Below, in pieces: positions 29,309 through 38,185 of a stretch of DNA of 64,000 nucleotides (its first letter is position 1; every line of letters starts with the position of its first letter). The stretch spans positions 447,271-511,270 of the forward strand of contig JACKHW010000006.1 in assembly GCA_020638795.1 (NCBI GenBank), in the 5' to 3' direction. The notes beneath the pieces are model-generated. The model worked only from the letters and a program-made list of their open reading frames with translations, searched no databases and was not told the origin of the DNA. This DNA is from Planctomycetota bacterium (lineage in GTDB: Bacteria; Planctomycetota; UBA1135; GCA-002748355). The translations under genes and the position numbers were made by a program.

Positions 29309-29797
29309 ATGACCGTTCGACCAGTTCCCGAAGGGTTCAACACCGTCAACTGCTACCTGATCGTTCCGAGCGCACGCGAGGCCATGGACTTCTACGCGAA
29401 GGCGTTCGGTGCAGAGCCGACAGTGTGCATGGATGCGCCCGGTGGTGCGGTGATGCACGCCGAGCTGCGGCTCGGAAACTCGACGTTCATGCTCACCGAT
29501 GCCAATCCGCAGTGGAACAAGAAGTCGCCCTCGGATCTCGGTGGTTCGCCGATCGCGATGCACGTGTACGTCGAGGATGCAGACGCGATCTTCTCGCGCG
29601 CCGTCGAAGCGGGGTGCAAGCCGATCTTTCCGCTCGCCGATCAGTTCTGGGGTGACCGCTTCGGGCAAGTCGAAGACCCCTATGGCCACACCTGGGGAAT
29701 CGCTACGCACATCGAAGACGTACCGCCCGACGAAATGAGCAAACGTGCCGCGGCGTTCTTCGCGAGCATGGGCGGTGATTGCGGCGAAGCGCAATGA
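29309..29797 (+). CDS. VOC-family protein, PhnB/glyoxalase-like
   Basis: The protein is 162 residues from ATG 29309. The vicinal-oxygen-chelate pattern is seen in FNTVNCYLIVPSAREAMDFY, then HAELRLGNSTFMLTDANP, and at the end DRFGQVEDPYGHTWGIATH. This resembles the PhnB subgroup, whose members often lack a known reaction; glyoxalase-type or antibiotic-sequestering roles are possible. There is no signal peptide, so it is probably cytoplasmic. It is divergent from the transglutaminase operon across a 208-bp region (29102-29308) in which I see no gene and no clear promoter. The lipoprotein gene follows on the same strand, 56 bp later. Confidence 0.87.
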   Translation: MTVRPVPEGFNTVNCYLIVPSAREAMDFYAKAFGAEPTVCMDAPGGAVMHAELRLGNSTFMLTDANPQWNKKSPSDLGGSPIAMHVYVEDADAIFSRAVEAGCKPIFPLADQFWGDRFGQVEDPYGHTWGIATHIEDVPPDEMSKRAAAFFASMGGDCGEAQ

Positions 29798-29853
29798 GGT
29801 CCTGCCTGCGTCCAGTTCTTGTTTCCGCGGCTGGACTGGTCTCACATTGCGGA

Positions 29854-30261
29854 ATGAAGACAAGCGCTCAACGATCTCGCAATCTCGTTTTGGCCCTCCT
29901 CGCTCCGGCGCTCGCTGGCTGTGTCGCCGCAGCGACTCTCGGAGTTGCCGCGGTCGGTGCTGCAGGAGTGGTTCTTTATGCGAAGAACGAAGCCGTCATG
30001 AAGTATCAGGCGGATATCGATCCGACGTGGGATGCCACGATGGCGGCGATGCAGAAGTTCGGCTATCAGGTCGACGCAACGCGCCGGCCCAATCCGACCG
30101 AAGGGAAGATCGAAGCCGATGACACCGTCGTGCGGGTGCAGAAGATCCCCGGCAACATGACACAGGTCTCGGTGCGTGTCGGAACCTTCCGGACCGACGA
30201 CAACAAGCGTCGGGCGAAGCTGATTCTCGAAGACGTACAAAAGCGCCTGTCCGGCAACTGA
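29854..30261 (+). CDS. Small lipoprotein, DUF3568-like
   Basis: The protein is 135 residues from ATG 29854. A basic N-terminus and hydrophobic run end in PALAGC, a good lipobox with Cys about 22, so it should be lipid-anchored. A glycine/alanine/valine-rich hydrophobic stretch (TLGVAAVGAAGVVLYA) follows, and then the domain VMKYQADIDPTWDATMAAMQKFGYQV and KIEADDTVVRVQKIPGNMTQVSVRVG. The last part, ending TFRTDDNKRRAKLILEDVQKRLSG, matches the small DUF3568-type lipoproteins in layout. Its function is unknown. An earlier in-frame start exists at 29779 but would bury the lipobox. The transporter gene follows after 31 bp. Confidence 0.8.
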   Translation: MKTSAQRSRNLVLALLAPALAGCVAAATLGVAAVGAAGVVLYAKNEAVMKYQADIDPTWDATMAAMQKFGYQVDATRRPNPTEGKIEADDTVVRVQKIPGNMTQVSVRVGTFRTDDNKRRAKLILEDVQKRLSGN

Positions 30262-30292
30262 TCCGGATTCGGGGGCTCGCCGCGACAAACGC

Positions 30293-31699
30293 ATGACGAC
30301 GAATCCGGGTCGAGGCACCAAATCCCGTCTCTCGTTCTGGGCGGGCCCTTCGATGGCGGTCGTCGTTTTCGCCGTTTGTAGCGGGGGTGGCCTGAGCGGC
30401 AAGGCGGCGGCGACTGCCGCGATCACGACGCTGTGCGCCGTGTGGTGGGTCCTGGAGCCGATCGCGATTCCGGCGACGAGCGTGATTCCATTCGCGTTGC
30501 TACCACTCTTCGGAATCGTCGATCACGCGGTCGTGGCGTCGGCGTACGGCAATCCGATGATCCTCCTCTTGCTCGGGGGTTTCATGTTGTCCGTCGCGAT
30601 GGAACAGACGCGGACGCACGAGCGCCTCGCTCTGATCATGCTCCGCCTCTTCGGTGGAAGCCCACGCCGTGTCGTGCTCGGATTCATGGTCACGAGTGCC
30701 GCGTGCTCGATGTGGATCTCAAACTCGGCCACGACTCTCATGCTGCTGCCGATCGCGCTGGCGGTGCTGAGACGCGCGGATTCGTCTGTCGCAACGCCGC
30801 TCTTGCTGGGGATCGCCTATGCAGCGAGTATCGGAGGAGTCGGCACGTTGGTCGGAACCCCGCCCAACTTGATCTTCGCCAGCATTTATCAGGATCGATT
30901 CGCAGACGCGCATCGCTTCGGATTCGCGTCCTGGATGATGATCGGGGTGCCCGTCGTCATCGTCTTCGTGCCGCTCGTCTGGATATGGCTGGCTCGCCGA
31001 ATCCCGGCGAGCAGCCAGGCCATCGTGATCGACAAGCCGGGCCCGTGGCGCAAAGCGGAGATTCGAGTGCTCGTGATCTTCTCGTTGACCGCGCTCGCTT
31101 GGATCCTCCTCGATCAACCTGCAGGTGGCCTTCGTGGACTCCTGACTCCGAGAGGAGCGACGCCGACGATCGGCACCGAGACCATCGCGCTCTGCGCGAC
31201 CGTGGCTCTGTTCGTAACGCCATCCGGCGATGGCGGGCGAATCCTCGATTGGAGCGCCGCACGCAGTGTTCCGTGGGGACTCTTGTTGTTGTTCGGCGGT
31301 GGTCTCGCGCTCGCCAAGGCCTTCGATGCTTCGGGATTGTCCGAGGCGCTCGGTGGTCTGCTCGCCGGGGCTGCGCGTCTACCGCCGGTGCTTCTCGTCC
31401 TCGCCGTGTGCTTGGTCGTGACGTTCTTGACGGAAGTGACGAGCAATACCGCGACGACGTCGCTGCTCATGCCGATCTTGGCAGCCGCCGCGGTCGCTGC
31501 AGGCATCGATCCCGCGCTGCTGATGGTACCAGCAGCGCTCTCCGCGAGTTGCGCCTTCATGCTGCCCGTGGCAACGGCACCGAACGCGATCGTTTTTGGC
31601 AGCGAACACGTCACGACGCGCGACATGATGCGCAACGGCTTCGTGCTCAACCTGATCGGCGCAGGCGTGATCACCGCGGTATGCCTGCTCGTTCTTTGA
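30293..31699 (+). CDS. Divalent anion:sodium symporter (DASS/SLC13 family)
   Basis: The protein is 468 residues with about 11 hydrophobic segments. The two SNT-type substrate and sodium signatures of the family are visible: ISNSATTLMLLPIALAV in the first half and TSNTATTSLLMPILAAAAV in the second. GTPPNLIFASIYQD follows the first signature and ATAPNAIVFGSEHVTT the second, as in SLC13 symporters. It should import a dicarboxylate (succinate or malate type), sulfate or a similar anion with sodium; the substrate cannot be chosen from sequence. It converges on the EF-hand gene 59 bp away; that gap holds a direct repeat of GGAGCCACG but no terminator I can defend. Confidence 0.92.
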   Translation: MTTNPGRGTKSRLSFWAGPSMAVVVFAVCSGGGLSGKAAATAAITTLCAVWWVLEPIAIPATSVIPFALLPLFGIVDHAVVASAYGNPMILLLLGGFMLSVAMEQTRTHERLALIMLRLFGGSPRRVVLGFMVTSAACSMWISNSATTLMLLPIALAVLRRADSSVATPLLLGIAYAASIGGVGTLVGTPPNLIFASIYQDRFADAHRFGFASWMMIGVPVVIVFVPLVWIWLARRIPASSQAIVIDKPGPWRKAEIRVLVIFSLTALAWILLDQPAGGLRGLLTPRGATPTIGTETIALCATVALFVTPSGDGGRILDWSAARSVPWGLLLLFGGGLALAKAFDASGLSEALGGLLAGAARLPPVLLVLAVCLVVTFLTEVTSNTATTSLLMPILAAAAVAAGIDPALLMVPAALSASCAFMLPVATAPNAIVFGSEHVTTRDMMRNGFVLNLIGAGVITAVCLLVL

Positions 31700-31758
31700 C
31701 GGAGCCACGTTCTGATGGAGCCACGCTTCGACGCAGACACGGCACCGCCGCTCGCGGG

Positions 31759-32784
31759 CTACTTCGACGGCGTCTTCGGCTTGGGCTTCTTACCCTTCGA
31801 TGCCTTTTCACGGGACGCCTTGTCGAGTCGCTCGAGTAGCGCGTTGAGGCGTTCGGGATCCATTGAGCGTAGCCCCTCGGGAATGGCCTCGAGAGCTTGT
31901 CGCGACTCGCGCGACAGGGCATCGGTGACCTCGATGACGTCGAGGAACAAATCGGAGTTCTTGTCCGCGCTCTGCAGGATTGCCCGTCCGTGGGACACGA
32001 GCATCGGATCGATTCGGAAGAGCGCACGTTCGAGTTCGGTCTGGTCGATCAAGTTGTCGTTGTCGAGGTCGGCGCTACGCCAATCTTCCGGCAGTTGTCG
32101 CCGCGTCGCCCCTTTTCGCGGGCGCCCTTGTTCCGCGAGCGTGATCCAGCCGATCAGCGGACGCATCTCTTCGATCGATAGCCCGTCGTCGAGATTCTTG
32201 TCGAGGCGTTGGAACTCCCCGACCTTGAGTAGTTCCGCGAGCGGGGCGAATTCGTCTTTGCCCAATCGATCCGATCCATCCGTGTCGAGATTCGCGAACC
32301 ACGAGATCAGCACGGGCGGATAGGCACTGTCTGCTCCGATCTTCGGCGGTAGGCGCTTGCGCGCCTCGTCCTGCAACGTCAGGTCGCCACCCGCGAGGGT
32401 CAGCTCCTTGAAGCGCTTGTCGAATTCGTCGAACTCGATGCGCCCGTCGGAGTTGGTGTCGAACGAGCGGAACATCTCCCAATCGAAGTTCTTGAGCGCA
32501 CGCGTTGCTTCGCGAGGAAGGAGCTGGTCGTTGGCGTCCAGATCACAAGCGCGGAAGAGCGCACGACTCGTCTCGATGTCGTAGATGCCGAACGAACTCG
32601 GTGGCGGCGCCTGGTTGCCGCTCGGGTCGGGACGATCGGTCGTGCCGACTCTAGGGACGGGAATCCCACCGCGTGGTGATTCGCTCGGATCCACGACCTG
32701 CGCGATTGCCCCCGAGTTGAACCACAGCGATGCGAGGCAGAGGCCCACGATCGCGAGAGCTTCGCGCTTGTTGGACGGCGTCAT
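31759..32784 (-). CDS. Secreted EF-hand repeat protein
   Basis: The protein is 341 residues with a signal peptide (EALAIVGLCLASLWFNSGAIAQ). At least five EF-hand-like loops can be read: DLDANDQLLPRE, DTNSDGRIEFDE (canonical), DTDGSDRLGKDE, DKNLDDGLSIEE and DLDNDNLIDQTE, with a weaker DKNSDLFLDVIE. Several keep Asp/Asn at positions 1, 3 and 5 and an acidic residue at 12, so calcium binding outside the cytoplasm is likely. The C-terminus is lysine-rich (KASKGKKPKPKTPSK). Whether it is structural, adhesive or a calcium buffer is unknown. It sits 46 bp after the NYN-domain gene on the same strand. Confidence 0.87.
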   Translation of the reverse strand: MTPSNKREALAIVGLCLASLWFNSGAIAQVVDPSESPRGGIPVPRVGTTDRPDPSGNQAPPPSSFGIYDIETSRALFRACDLDANDQLLPREATRALKNFDWEMFRSFDTNSDGRIEFDEFDKRFKELTLAGGDLTLQDEARKRLPPKIGADSAYPPVLISWFANLDTDGSDRLGKDEFAPLAELLKVGEFQRLDKNLDDGLSIEEMRPLIGWITLAEQGRPRKGATRRQLPEDWRSADLDNDNLIDQTELERALFRIDPMLVSHGRAILQSADKNSDLFLDVIEVTDALSRESRQALEAIPEGLRSMDPERLNALLERLDKASREKASKGKKPKPKTPSK

Positions 32785-32830
32785 ACGGTTCTTTATCGGA
32801 GAGTTGTCCCGGAGTTTCTTCAGATCGTGT

Positions 32831-34243
32831 TCACGGCACGATTCTGGAGTCGTCGCTGAGCTCCAACACCGTTGCTCCCCAACGTTCGGTCTCAGCGAAA
32901 CGTCGGGGATCGAAGCTTGCGAATTCGCAGCGGACGCCGAGTGCGCGCAGATGCCCTGCGATGGGCGCGAGACTGCCGTCTTCGCTCGCGATCACGACGG
33001 TGTCGGCGCGGCGGGCTGCTGCGGCGGCATCGAGGGCGATGTGCACGAGGCGTTCGGACTGCCCGGGAACGACGAGCACCGTGTCGAAGCCTGCTCCACG
33101 CAAAACCTCGGTGCGAGCGCGGCTATCCGCGCCGAGATACGCGATCGCTCGGGTCCGCGGTCGTCCGTCCGTTGTTTGCTCCAAGAGGCCGATGGGCGCG
33201 AGGGTCGATTCGCCGTCCCGCAGCGACTCGTCGAGGCTCTCGCAATCGACGAGCACCGCGACCCGCTGCGTGCTCGTGTGTCGCTTGGGCAGGATCGCGG
33301 CCTTGCCGCTCGACACTGGATCCGGGCGGTGATCGCGCCGGTACTCCCCGGAGTCGTCGGTGTCGCGCTGATCCCGTGCGTCGCGGTCCCGATCCCGACG
33401 CCCGCGGCGTCCACGGCGTCGCCTCGAACGCCGCGAGCCCTCGCCGTCGTCACGGCGGTCCTCGTCGCGTGATTCGCCCCGGTCCTCGTCCCGGTCGTTC
33501 TCCGCGTCTTCGTCTCCTCGCTCACGGCGCGCGCCGCGGCGACCTTCGTGCTCGACGGTTTCGTCGTCTGCTTCGCCTTCGTCCGAGGCGTCGTCGAACG
33601 CGTCCTCCAGATCCGGACTCTCCCCTCCGTCCCTGGAGCCCAACCTGCCGCCCACGCGACGCGCACGCCGCCGTCGCTGGCTGGACTCGTGCTGCCCGGA
33701 GGACGCCTCGTCCGATGCGTCTTCGTCCGAGGCTGCAGGAGCATCGGCTGAAGTCGGGGCGCTCGTGTCCTCCGAGTCGTGCTCGGCGCTCAGTGCGTCT
33801 GGACCCTCGTCGTCGCCGGTCGAACTCGTCTTGGCGGACTTCACCTTCTTCTTGGCGGACTTCTTCTTCGCACCCGATGCGGACTTCGACTTGGAGGCGC
33901 CGGCTTTCGACTTTGCTGACTTGCTTGCAGCTTTCATCGAAGCACCGTCGTTACCCTCGGGCTGCTCGGCCGTGGTTTTCGTGCTCGCGTCGGACGAACC
34001 ACGAGCCTTCTTGGACTTCTTCGTCTTCTTGGCCTTCTTGGATCCGGACCCGGTCGTGTCCGAGTCGCCCGAGTCCGAGTCGCCTGAGGCCGAGTCGAGT
34101 TTGCCCGCGGCCGCTGCTTTGGTGTCTTCGGTCTTGGATCGAGTCATGTCGTCCGATTTGCCGCTCTTGGCGTCGACCTGACGGTCGCCGTCTTTTGGTT
34201 TGTTCTCGGAGAAGATTCCGGAGCCGAAATCCGAGTCGGTCAC
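32831..34243 (-). CDS. NYN/PIN-like domain protein with long charged low-complexity N-terminus
   Basis: The protein is 470 residues. Residues 1 to about 310 are low-complexity: Ser/Asp/Lys/Ala stretches rich in KKAKKTKKSKK and SAKSK patterns, then an Asp/Glu/Arg mixture ending in SRRSRRRRGRRGRRDRDRD. Residues about 320-470 form a compact domain: RVAVLVDCESLDESL, then AYLGADSR, GFDTVLVVPG, then TVVIASEDGSLAPIAGHLRALG. This is the NYN (PIN-like) nuclease fold with an acidic residue in VLVDCE and SEDGS in the metal-binding positions. RNA binding by the basic tail and RNA cleavage by the NYN domain are inferred. It is divergent from lutA, with a 116-bp intergenic region. Confidence 0.85.
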   Translation of the reverse strand: MTDSDFGSGIFSENKPKDGDRQVDAKSGKSDDMTRSKTEDTKAAAAGKLDSASGDSDSGDSDTTGSGSKKAKKTKKSKKARGSSDASTKTTAEQPEGNDGASMKAASKSAKSKAGASKSKSASGAKKKSAKKKVKSAKTSSTGDDEGPDALSAEHDSEDTSAPTSADAPAASDEDASDEASSGQHESSQRRRRARRVGGRLGSRDGGESPDLEDAFDDASDEGEADDETVEHEGRRGARRERGDEDAENDRDEDRGESRDEDRRDDGEGSRRSRRRRGRRGRRDRDRDARDQRDTDDSGEYRRDHRPDPVSSGKAAILPKRHTSTQRVAVLVDCESLDESLRDGESTLAPIGLLEQTTDGRPRTRAIAYLGADSRARTEVLRGAGFDTVLVVPGQSERLVHIALDAAAAARRADTVVIASEDGSLAPIAGHLRALGVRCEFASFDPRRFAETERWGATVLELSDDSRIVP

Positions 34244-34359
34244 AGGTGCTCCCGTGGTTCGTGCATTGAGTTGGACGTGGCTCGACCGCGTCGTCGCGCA
34301 TTACTTTGTCAGGTTCGCACCGATCCGGAAGCGGAAAAGTCGCCGGACGGACGAGTAGG

Positions 34360-35082
34360 ATGACGAGAATGGCGTCCCGCATCCGCTTCTTCATTCCGTG
34401 CTACGTCGACGAACTGTGGCCGCAGGCCGCTCGTGCTGCGGTCGAATTGGCAGAGGCGGTCGGTTTCCGCGTGCAGCTCGTAGACGCCGTGTGTTGTGGC
34501 CAGGCGCTCTCCAATGCGGGCGCGGCGAGTGGTCGCCTCGAGGCTGTATTCGAGGCCGCGGCCGGCGGCGACGACTCCGAGATCATCGTCTTGTCGGCGA
34601 GTTGCACCGGCCATCTCGACAGCGTTCGAGCACCCGAGGCGCGCCCGGCGGTCGTCGAGTGGTGCGAATGGTTCGCACGCCATGCACCGGATCGATTTCC
34701 GAACCGCGTCGAGCGCTGTGTTGCCTTGCACGGATCGTGCTCGGCGTTGCGATCTGATGGGCGATCGTCCGAAGTGCGATCGTCTCGAGGCGTTGCCGCG
34801 ATGCGCGATCTCCTGTCGAGGGTCGATGGCCTGGTCGTCGCGGATCCCGCCTTTGCTTCCGAGTGCTGTGGGTTCGGTGGGAGCTTCGCGACGACGTTCC
34901 CCGAGCTGTCGGTTCGCATGGGGAAGGACAAGCTCGCGAGTCTGCGCGATGCGGGCAGCGATCGAGGTCGCGTCGACGGCATCGTGTCGAGTGATTGCTC
35001 GTGCCTGCTCCACCTGCGCGCGATCGAAGGTGCAGGGCTGCCCTTCTATCACGTCGCGGAGATCCTTCGGAGCGCGGCATGA
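34360..35082 (+). CDS. lutA: Lactate utilisation protein LutA (cysteine-rich Fe-S oxidoreductase subunit)
   Basis: The protein is 240 residues from ATG 34360 (an internal ATG at 34369 is an alternative). Two CCG-domain motifs are seen: VDAVCCGQALSNAG and ASECCGFGGSFATTFPE, the cysteine-rich pattern of LutA, GlpC and heterodisulfide reductase B. SASCTGHL and SDCSCLLHL provide further cysteines. In the Lut system this subunit works with LutB and LutC to oxidise L-lactate to pyruvate. Its stop overlaps the next start (35079-35082), so it is translationally coupled to the LutB-LutC fusion. All conserved cysteines are present and none is replaced by an in-frame TGA. Confidence 0.93.
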   Translation: MTRMASRIRFFIPCYVDELWPQAARAAVELAEAVGFRVQLVDAVCCGQALSNAGAASGRLEAVFEAAAGGDDSEIIVLSASCTGHLDSVRAPEARPAVVEWCEWFARHAPDRFPNRVERCVALHGSCSALRSDGRSSEVRSSRGVAAMRDLLSRVDGLVVADPAFASECCGFGGSFATTFPELSVRMGKDKLASLRDAGSDRGRVDGIVSSDCSCLLHLRAIEGAGLPFYHVAEILRSAA

Positions 35083-37022
35083 CGACGTTCGCGCAGCGGA
35101 TCGCGGCCGTTCTGCGGCGGGAGGACTTCGTCGACCGGCACATTGCGGCCCTGCGCTACAAAGCGGGTCATCGCAACGCGACGATCGAGTCCATCGCGGA
35201 TTGGGAAGACCGTCGCGAGCAAGCACGCGCGCTCAAGCAGAAGGTCCGCGACGACCATGAGCGCTACGTGGACTCGTGGATCCGAGCCGCGCGAGCCGCC
35301 GGGACCATCGTGCACGAGGCCAGGGCGGCGGCCGAAGCGTGTGGAGTCGTACTCGAGATCGCGAAGCGTCACGGCGTCGAGAGCATCGCCAAGTCCAAGT
35401 CCATGACGACCGAGGAGTGCGAGCTCAACCAGTTCCTCGCACGGCACGGGATCACCGTGACGGACACCGATCTCGGTGAGCGCATCGTGCAGCTCTTTGG
35501 CGAGCCACCCAGTCACCTCGTGATGCCAGCGATCCATCGGAGTCGCAAGGAGATCGGAGAACTGTTCGCGCGCGAAGGGATGTGCGATCCGGGCGAAGAG
35601 GACCCGACGCGCCTGACCATGGCCGCACGGCGCGCGTTGCGAAAGCTCTTCTTGTCCGCCGATCTCGGGATGACGGGAGGGAACTTCCTCGTTGCAGAGA
35701 CCGGCACGCTCGTCGTGATCGAGAACGAAGCGAACTCCCTGCTCGGCACGAGCTTGCCCGACGTCCACATCGCGGTCGTCGGTATCGAGAAGATCGTTCC
35801 GCGGCTCGCGGACCTGGCGACCTTCCTGACCGTGCTCGCTCCGAGTAGCACGGGCCAGCGACTCACGACGTACGCGACGCATTACACCGGACCGCAACCA
35901 CGCACGCCGGCCGAACTCGCACGTGGTTTGGCGCCGCGGGAGTTGCACGTCGTTCTCCTCGACAACGGGCGTCGCCAATTGCGTGGAACTCCGGCCGAGG
36001 AAGGGCTCGCTTGTATCCGGTGCGGCGCCTGCCTCAATGTCTGCCCCGTCTATCGGCGGGCAGGCGGCCATGCCTACGACTGGACCTACATGGGGCCGAT
36101 CGGTGCGGTTCTCGCACCGGCGCTGGGCGGTGGAAAGCACGACGATCTTCCAAAAGCGAGTTCGCTCTGTGGAGCTTGCAACGATGTCTGCCCCGTCAAG
36201 ATCGACATCGCCGGTCACTTGCACGAATGGCGCCAAGAACTCGTGACGCGAGGGCGTGTGCGACCCGGGTTGCCGCCGATGCTCCCTAGTCTGCTCGCAC
36301 ACAAGCGCCTCTGGCGACTCGGCATCAAAACCGCGAAGGCCCTCGGACCTGTATCGGGTTTCTTCGCGCGTCGCAGCGCGGCACTGCGGCACTGGCAAGT
36401 CGGTGGGCAACGGCAGCTTCCCGAGTTGCCGAGTCAGAGCTTCACGCGCTGGTTCCGTTCCCGCGTAAGTGCCGAGCCTTCGCTCCGACTCGAACGCGGC
36501 TCCGGCCCGCGTGAGGTGAAGCACGACGACACGGTTCGTCCGAATCCGGAACTCGAGCCGCTCTTCGAGCAACGGCTCACCGAGGCGGGGGGCGAACTCG
36601 TGAGCTCGGCTCGCCTTGCGGACGAGGTTCTGGAGAGTACGGTGGCGACCGAGGGTGCAGCGCACATCCTCGCGGCTCGTGGCATCGATCGTCGGGTCGC
36701 GTCGATCGACAAGCACGAACTCGATGGGACCGACGTCCTCGTCGCGACGGCTCGCATGCGGATCGCGCAAAAAGGCGCTTGCTGGGTCGATTTCGCGGAC
36801 CTCGGTTCTCGTGCGCAGCTCCTCCTGGCCGAGACACTCGTCCTGCTCGTTCCACGCGAGGCGATCGTGACCGATCTCGACGAGGCGTATGCACGGATCA
36901 CTGCCGAGACTCTCCCATCGTGCGGGGCCTTCGTCACCGGTCCGTCCAAGACGGCCGACATCGAGCAGACGCTCGTGTTCGGAGCACACGGACCCCGTCG
37001 TCTCGTCGTCATCCCGTTCTGA
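35079..37022 (+). CDS. LutB-LutC fusion, iron-sulfur lactate oxidation subunit
   Basis: The protein is 647 residues from ATG 35079. The N-terminal LUD domain (about 1-290) contains GMTGGNFLVAETGTLVVIEN. It is followed by two 4Fe-4S motifs, CIRCGACLNVCPVYRR and CGACNDVCPVKI, so residues 1-470 equal LutB. A linker leads to a second LUD-like domain (about 520-647) with LVPREAIVTDLDEAYARI and CGAFVTGPSKTADIEQTLVFGAHGPRRL, which is characteristic of LutC (YkgG). So the usual three-gene lutABC is here lutA plus a lutB-C fusion. The expected role is L-lactate to pyruvate oxidation on the cytoplasmic side of the membrane. No lactate permease is adjacent. Confidence 0.92.
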   Translation: MTTFAQRIAAVLRREDFVDRHIAALRYKAGHRNATIESIADWEDRREQARALKQKVRDDHERYVDSWIRAARAAGTIVHEARAAAEACGVVLEIAKRHGVESIAKSKSMTTEECELNQFLARHGITVTDTDLGERIVQLFGEPPSHLVMPAIHRSRKEIGELFAREGMCDPGEEDPTRLTMAARRALRKLFLSADLGMTGGNFLVAETGTLVVIENEANSLLGTSLPDVHIAVVGIEKIVPRLADLATFLTVLAPSSTGQRLTTYATHYTGPQPRTPAELARGLAPRELHVVLLDNGRRQLRGTPAEEGLACIRCGACLNVCPVYRRAGGHAYDWTYMGPIGAVLAPALGGGKHDDLPKASSLCGACNDVCPVKIDIAGHLHEWRQELVTRGRVRPGLPPMLPSLLAHKRLWRLGIKTAKALGPVSGFFARRSAALRHWQVGGQRQLPELPSQSFTRWFRSRVSAEPSLRLERGSGPREVKHDDTVRPNPELEPLFEQRLTEAGGELVSSARLADEVLESTVATEGAAHILAARGIDRRVASIDKHELDGTDVLVATARMRIAQKGACWVDFADLGSRAQLLLAETLVLLVPREAIVTDLDEAYARITAETLPSCGAFVTGPSKTADIEQTLVFGAHGPRRLVVIPF

Positions 37023-37121
37023 CGTCGCCAGCGCAGGAAGCCGTCGAGGCGCGCGTGGATCGCCGCGCACCGGCTGTGCGAGTGCGTGATAAGCTCCTGA
37101 TGGCCCACGAACATCTCCGCA

Positions 37122-38111
37122 TTGAGCCCGCCACGCCTTCCGTCCGTACTGCTCCCCGAGCGCATCGCACTCGACAAGATCTGGGGTGGCGTCGTGCTCG
37201 CGAACCGGCTCGGGATCGATCGTTCTCGACTCGGCGAAACGTGGGATTGCTTCGACCGTGGCCCCGACGCGTCGGCTCGCATTCGGAACTACGGCGGCGC
37301 AAGGTTGCATGCAATCGTCGAGAAGTCGCGAGAAGCGCTTCTCGGAGTGGCGTTGCCCGACGAGTTCGGGCGTTTTCCGCTCATGCTCAAGCTGCTCGAC
37401 GCGACGCAGCGCTTGAGTCTCCAAGTTCATCCCGACGACGAACTCGCGCGTAGCCTGGACGTGGGTGATACCGGAAAGACCGAAGCCTGGGTCGTCCTGG
37501 AAGCGCGTTCGGGTGCCGAACTCGTGCGTGGTTTTCATGGAAGCGCCGAGTGCCTGGTCGATGCCGCTCGGCAGGGTCGTGTCGAAGAGAGCATGCTGGA
37601 GCACGTGTTCGCGCACCGAGGCGACGTGATCGAGATTCCACCCGGTACCGTCCATGCCGTCGGAGCCGGCAACGTGCTCTACGAGATCCAGCAGAACTCG
37701 GACATCACGCTGCGTCTCTATGATTGGGGGCGTGTCGGCGACGATGGTCGACCGCGCGAAGTCCATCTCGACGCGGGGCTTCGAGCGATCTCGCTTCGTT
37801 CGAACGGGTCAGAAACGCCGACCTCGAACGAGCGACAAGTAGCCGAAGGCGTCGAACTCGTCGTGCGCAACCCGTGTTTCGAGCTGAGGCGCATCGCGCT
37901 CGATCGGGCGCGGCGACTCGACCTCGGCGGCAGCTGCGCCCTCGTGACGCCGATCGACGGCGCGATTCGCGTCGGAGACATCGACCTCGGAGCGCTGACG
38001 ACCGGAATCGTCTGCGCGGCTGCCGGACGCATTTCGATTCGGCCGGTTGCTCGCGACACCGCGACGGTGCTCGTCGCGACGCCGAGAATCGCGGTGCCGT
38101 CGGTCGAGTAG
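37122..38111 (+). CDS. Class I mannose-6-phosphate isomerase-like protein
   Basis: The protein is 329 residues. Zinc-cupin motifs are clear: LSLQVHPDDE, GKTEAWVVLEA, and IEIPPGTVHAVGAGNVLYEI followed by QQNSDITLRLYDWGR. These match bacterial type I phosphomannose isomerase of the short Bacillus-like class, which interconverts mannose-6-P and fructose-6-P. The reading begins at a TTG codon (37122), as no in-frame ATG exists upstream before a stop; the first residues (SPPRLPSVLLPERIALDKIWGG) fit the family, so the uncommon start is plausible. The 100-bp gap after the lut genes holds nothing I recognise. rluB follows 74 bp later. Confidence 0.88.
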   Translation: MSPPRLPSVLLPERIALDKIWGGVVLANRLGIDRSRLGETWDCFDRGPDASARIRNYGGARLHAIVEKSREALLGVALPDEFGRFPLMLKLLDATQRLSLQVHPDDELARSLDVGDTGKTEAWVVLEARSGAELVRGFHGSAECLVDAARQGRVEESMLEHVFAHRGDVIEIPPGTVHAVGAGNVLYEIQQNSDITLRLYDWGRVGDDGRPREVHLDAGLRAISLRSNGSETPTSNERQVAEGVELVVRNPCFELRRIALDRARRLDLGGSCALVTPIDGAIRVGDIDLGALTTGIVCAAAGRISIRPVARDTATVLVATPRIAVPSVE

Positions 38112-38185
38112 GGTCGCTACGCGGCGACAAATGCAACGAACTGCTGACGCGGGACACTTGGCGGCCTGCTACTCTCGTTCGTCTG

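Noticed and set aside
29102..29863. Upstream extension of the large transglutaminase gene
   Set aside because: A signal peptide begins at 29101; the extension is antisense to the VOC protein and has no family character.
35049..37766. Minus-strand open frame of about 900 codons opposite lutBC and the manA-like gene
   Set aside because: It covers two confidently identified plus-strand genes and has no recognisable domains; it is a codon-bias artefact.
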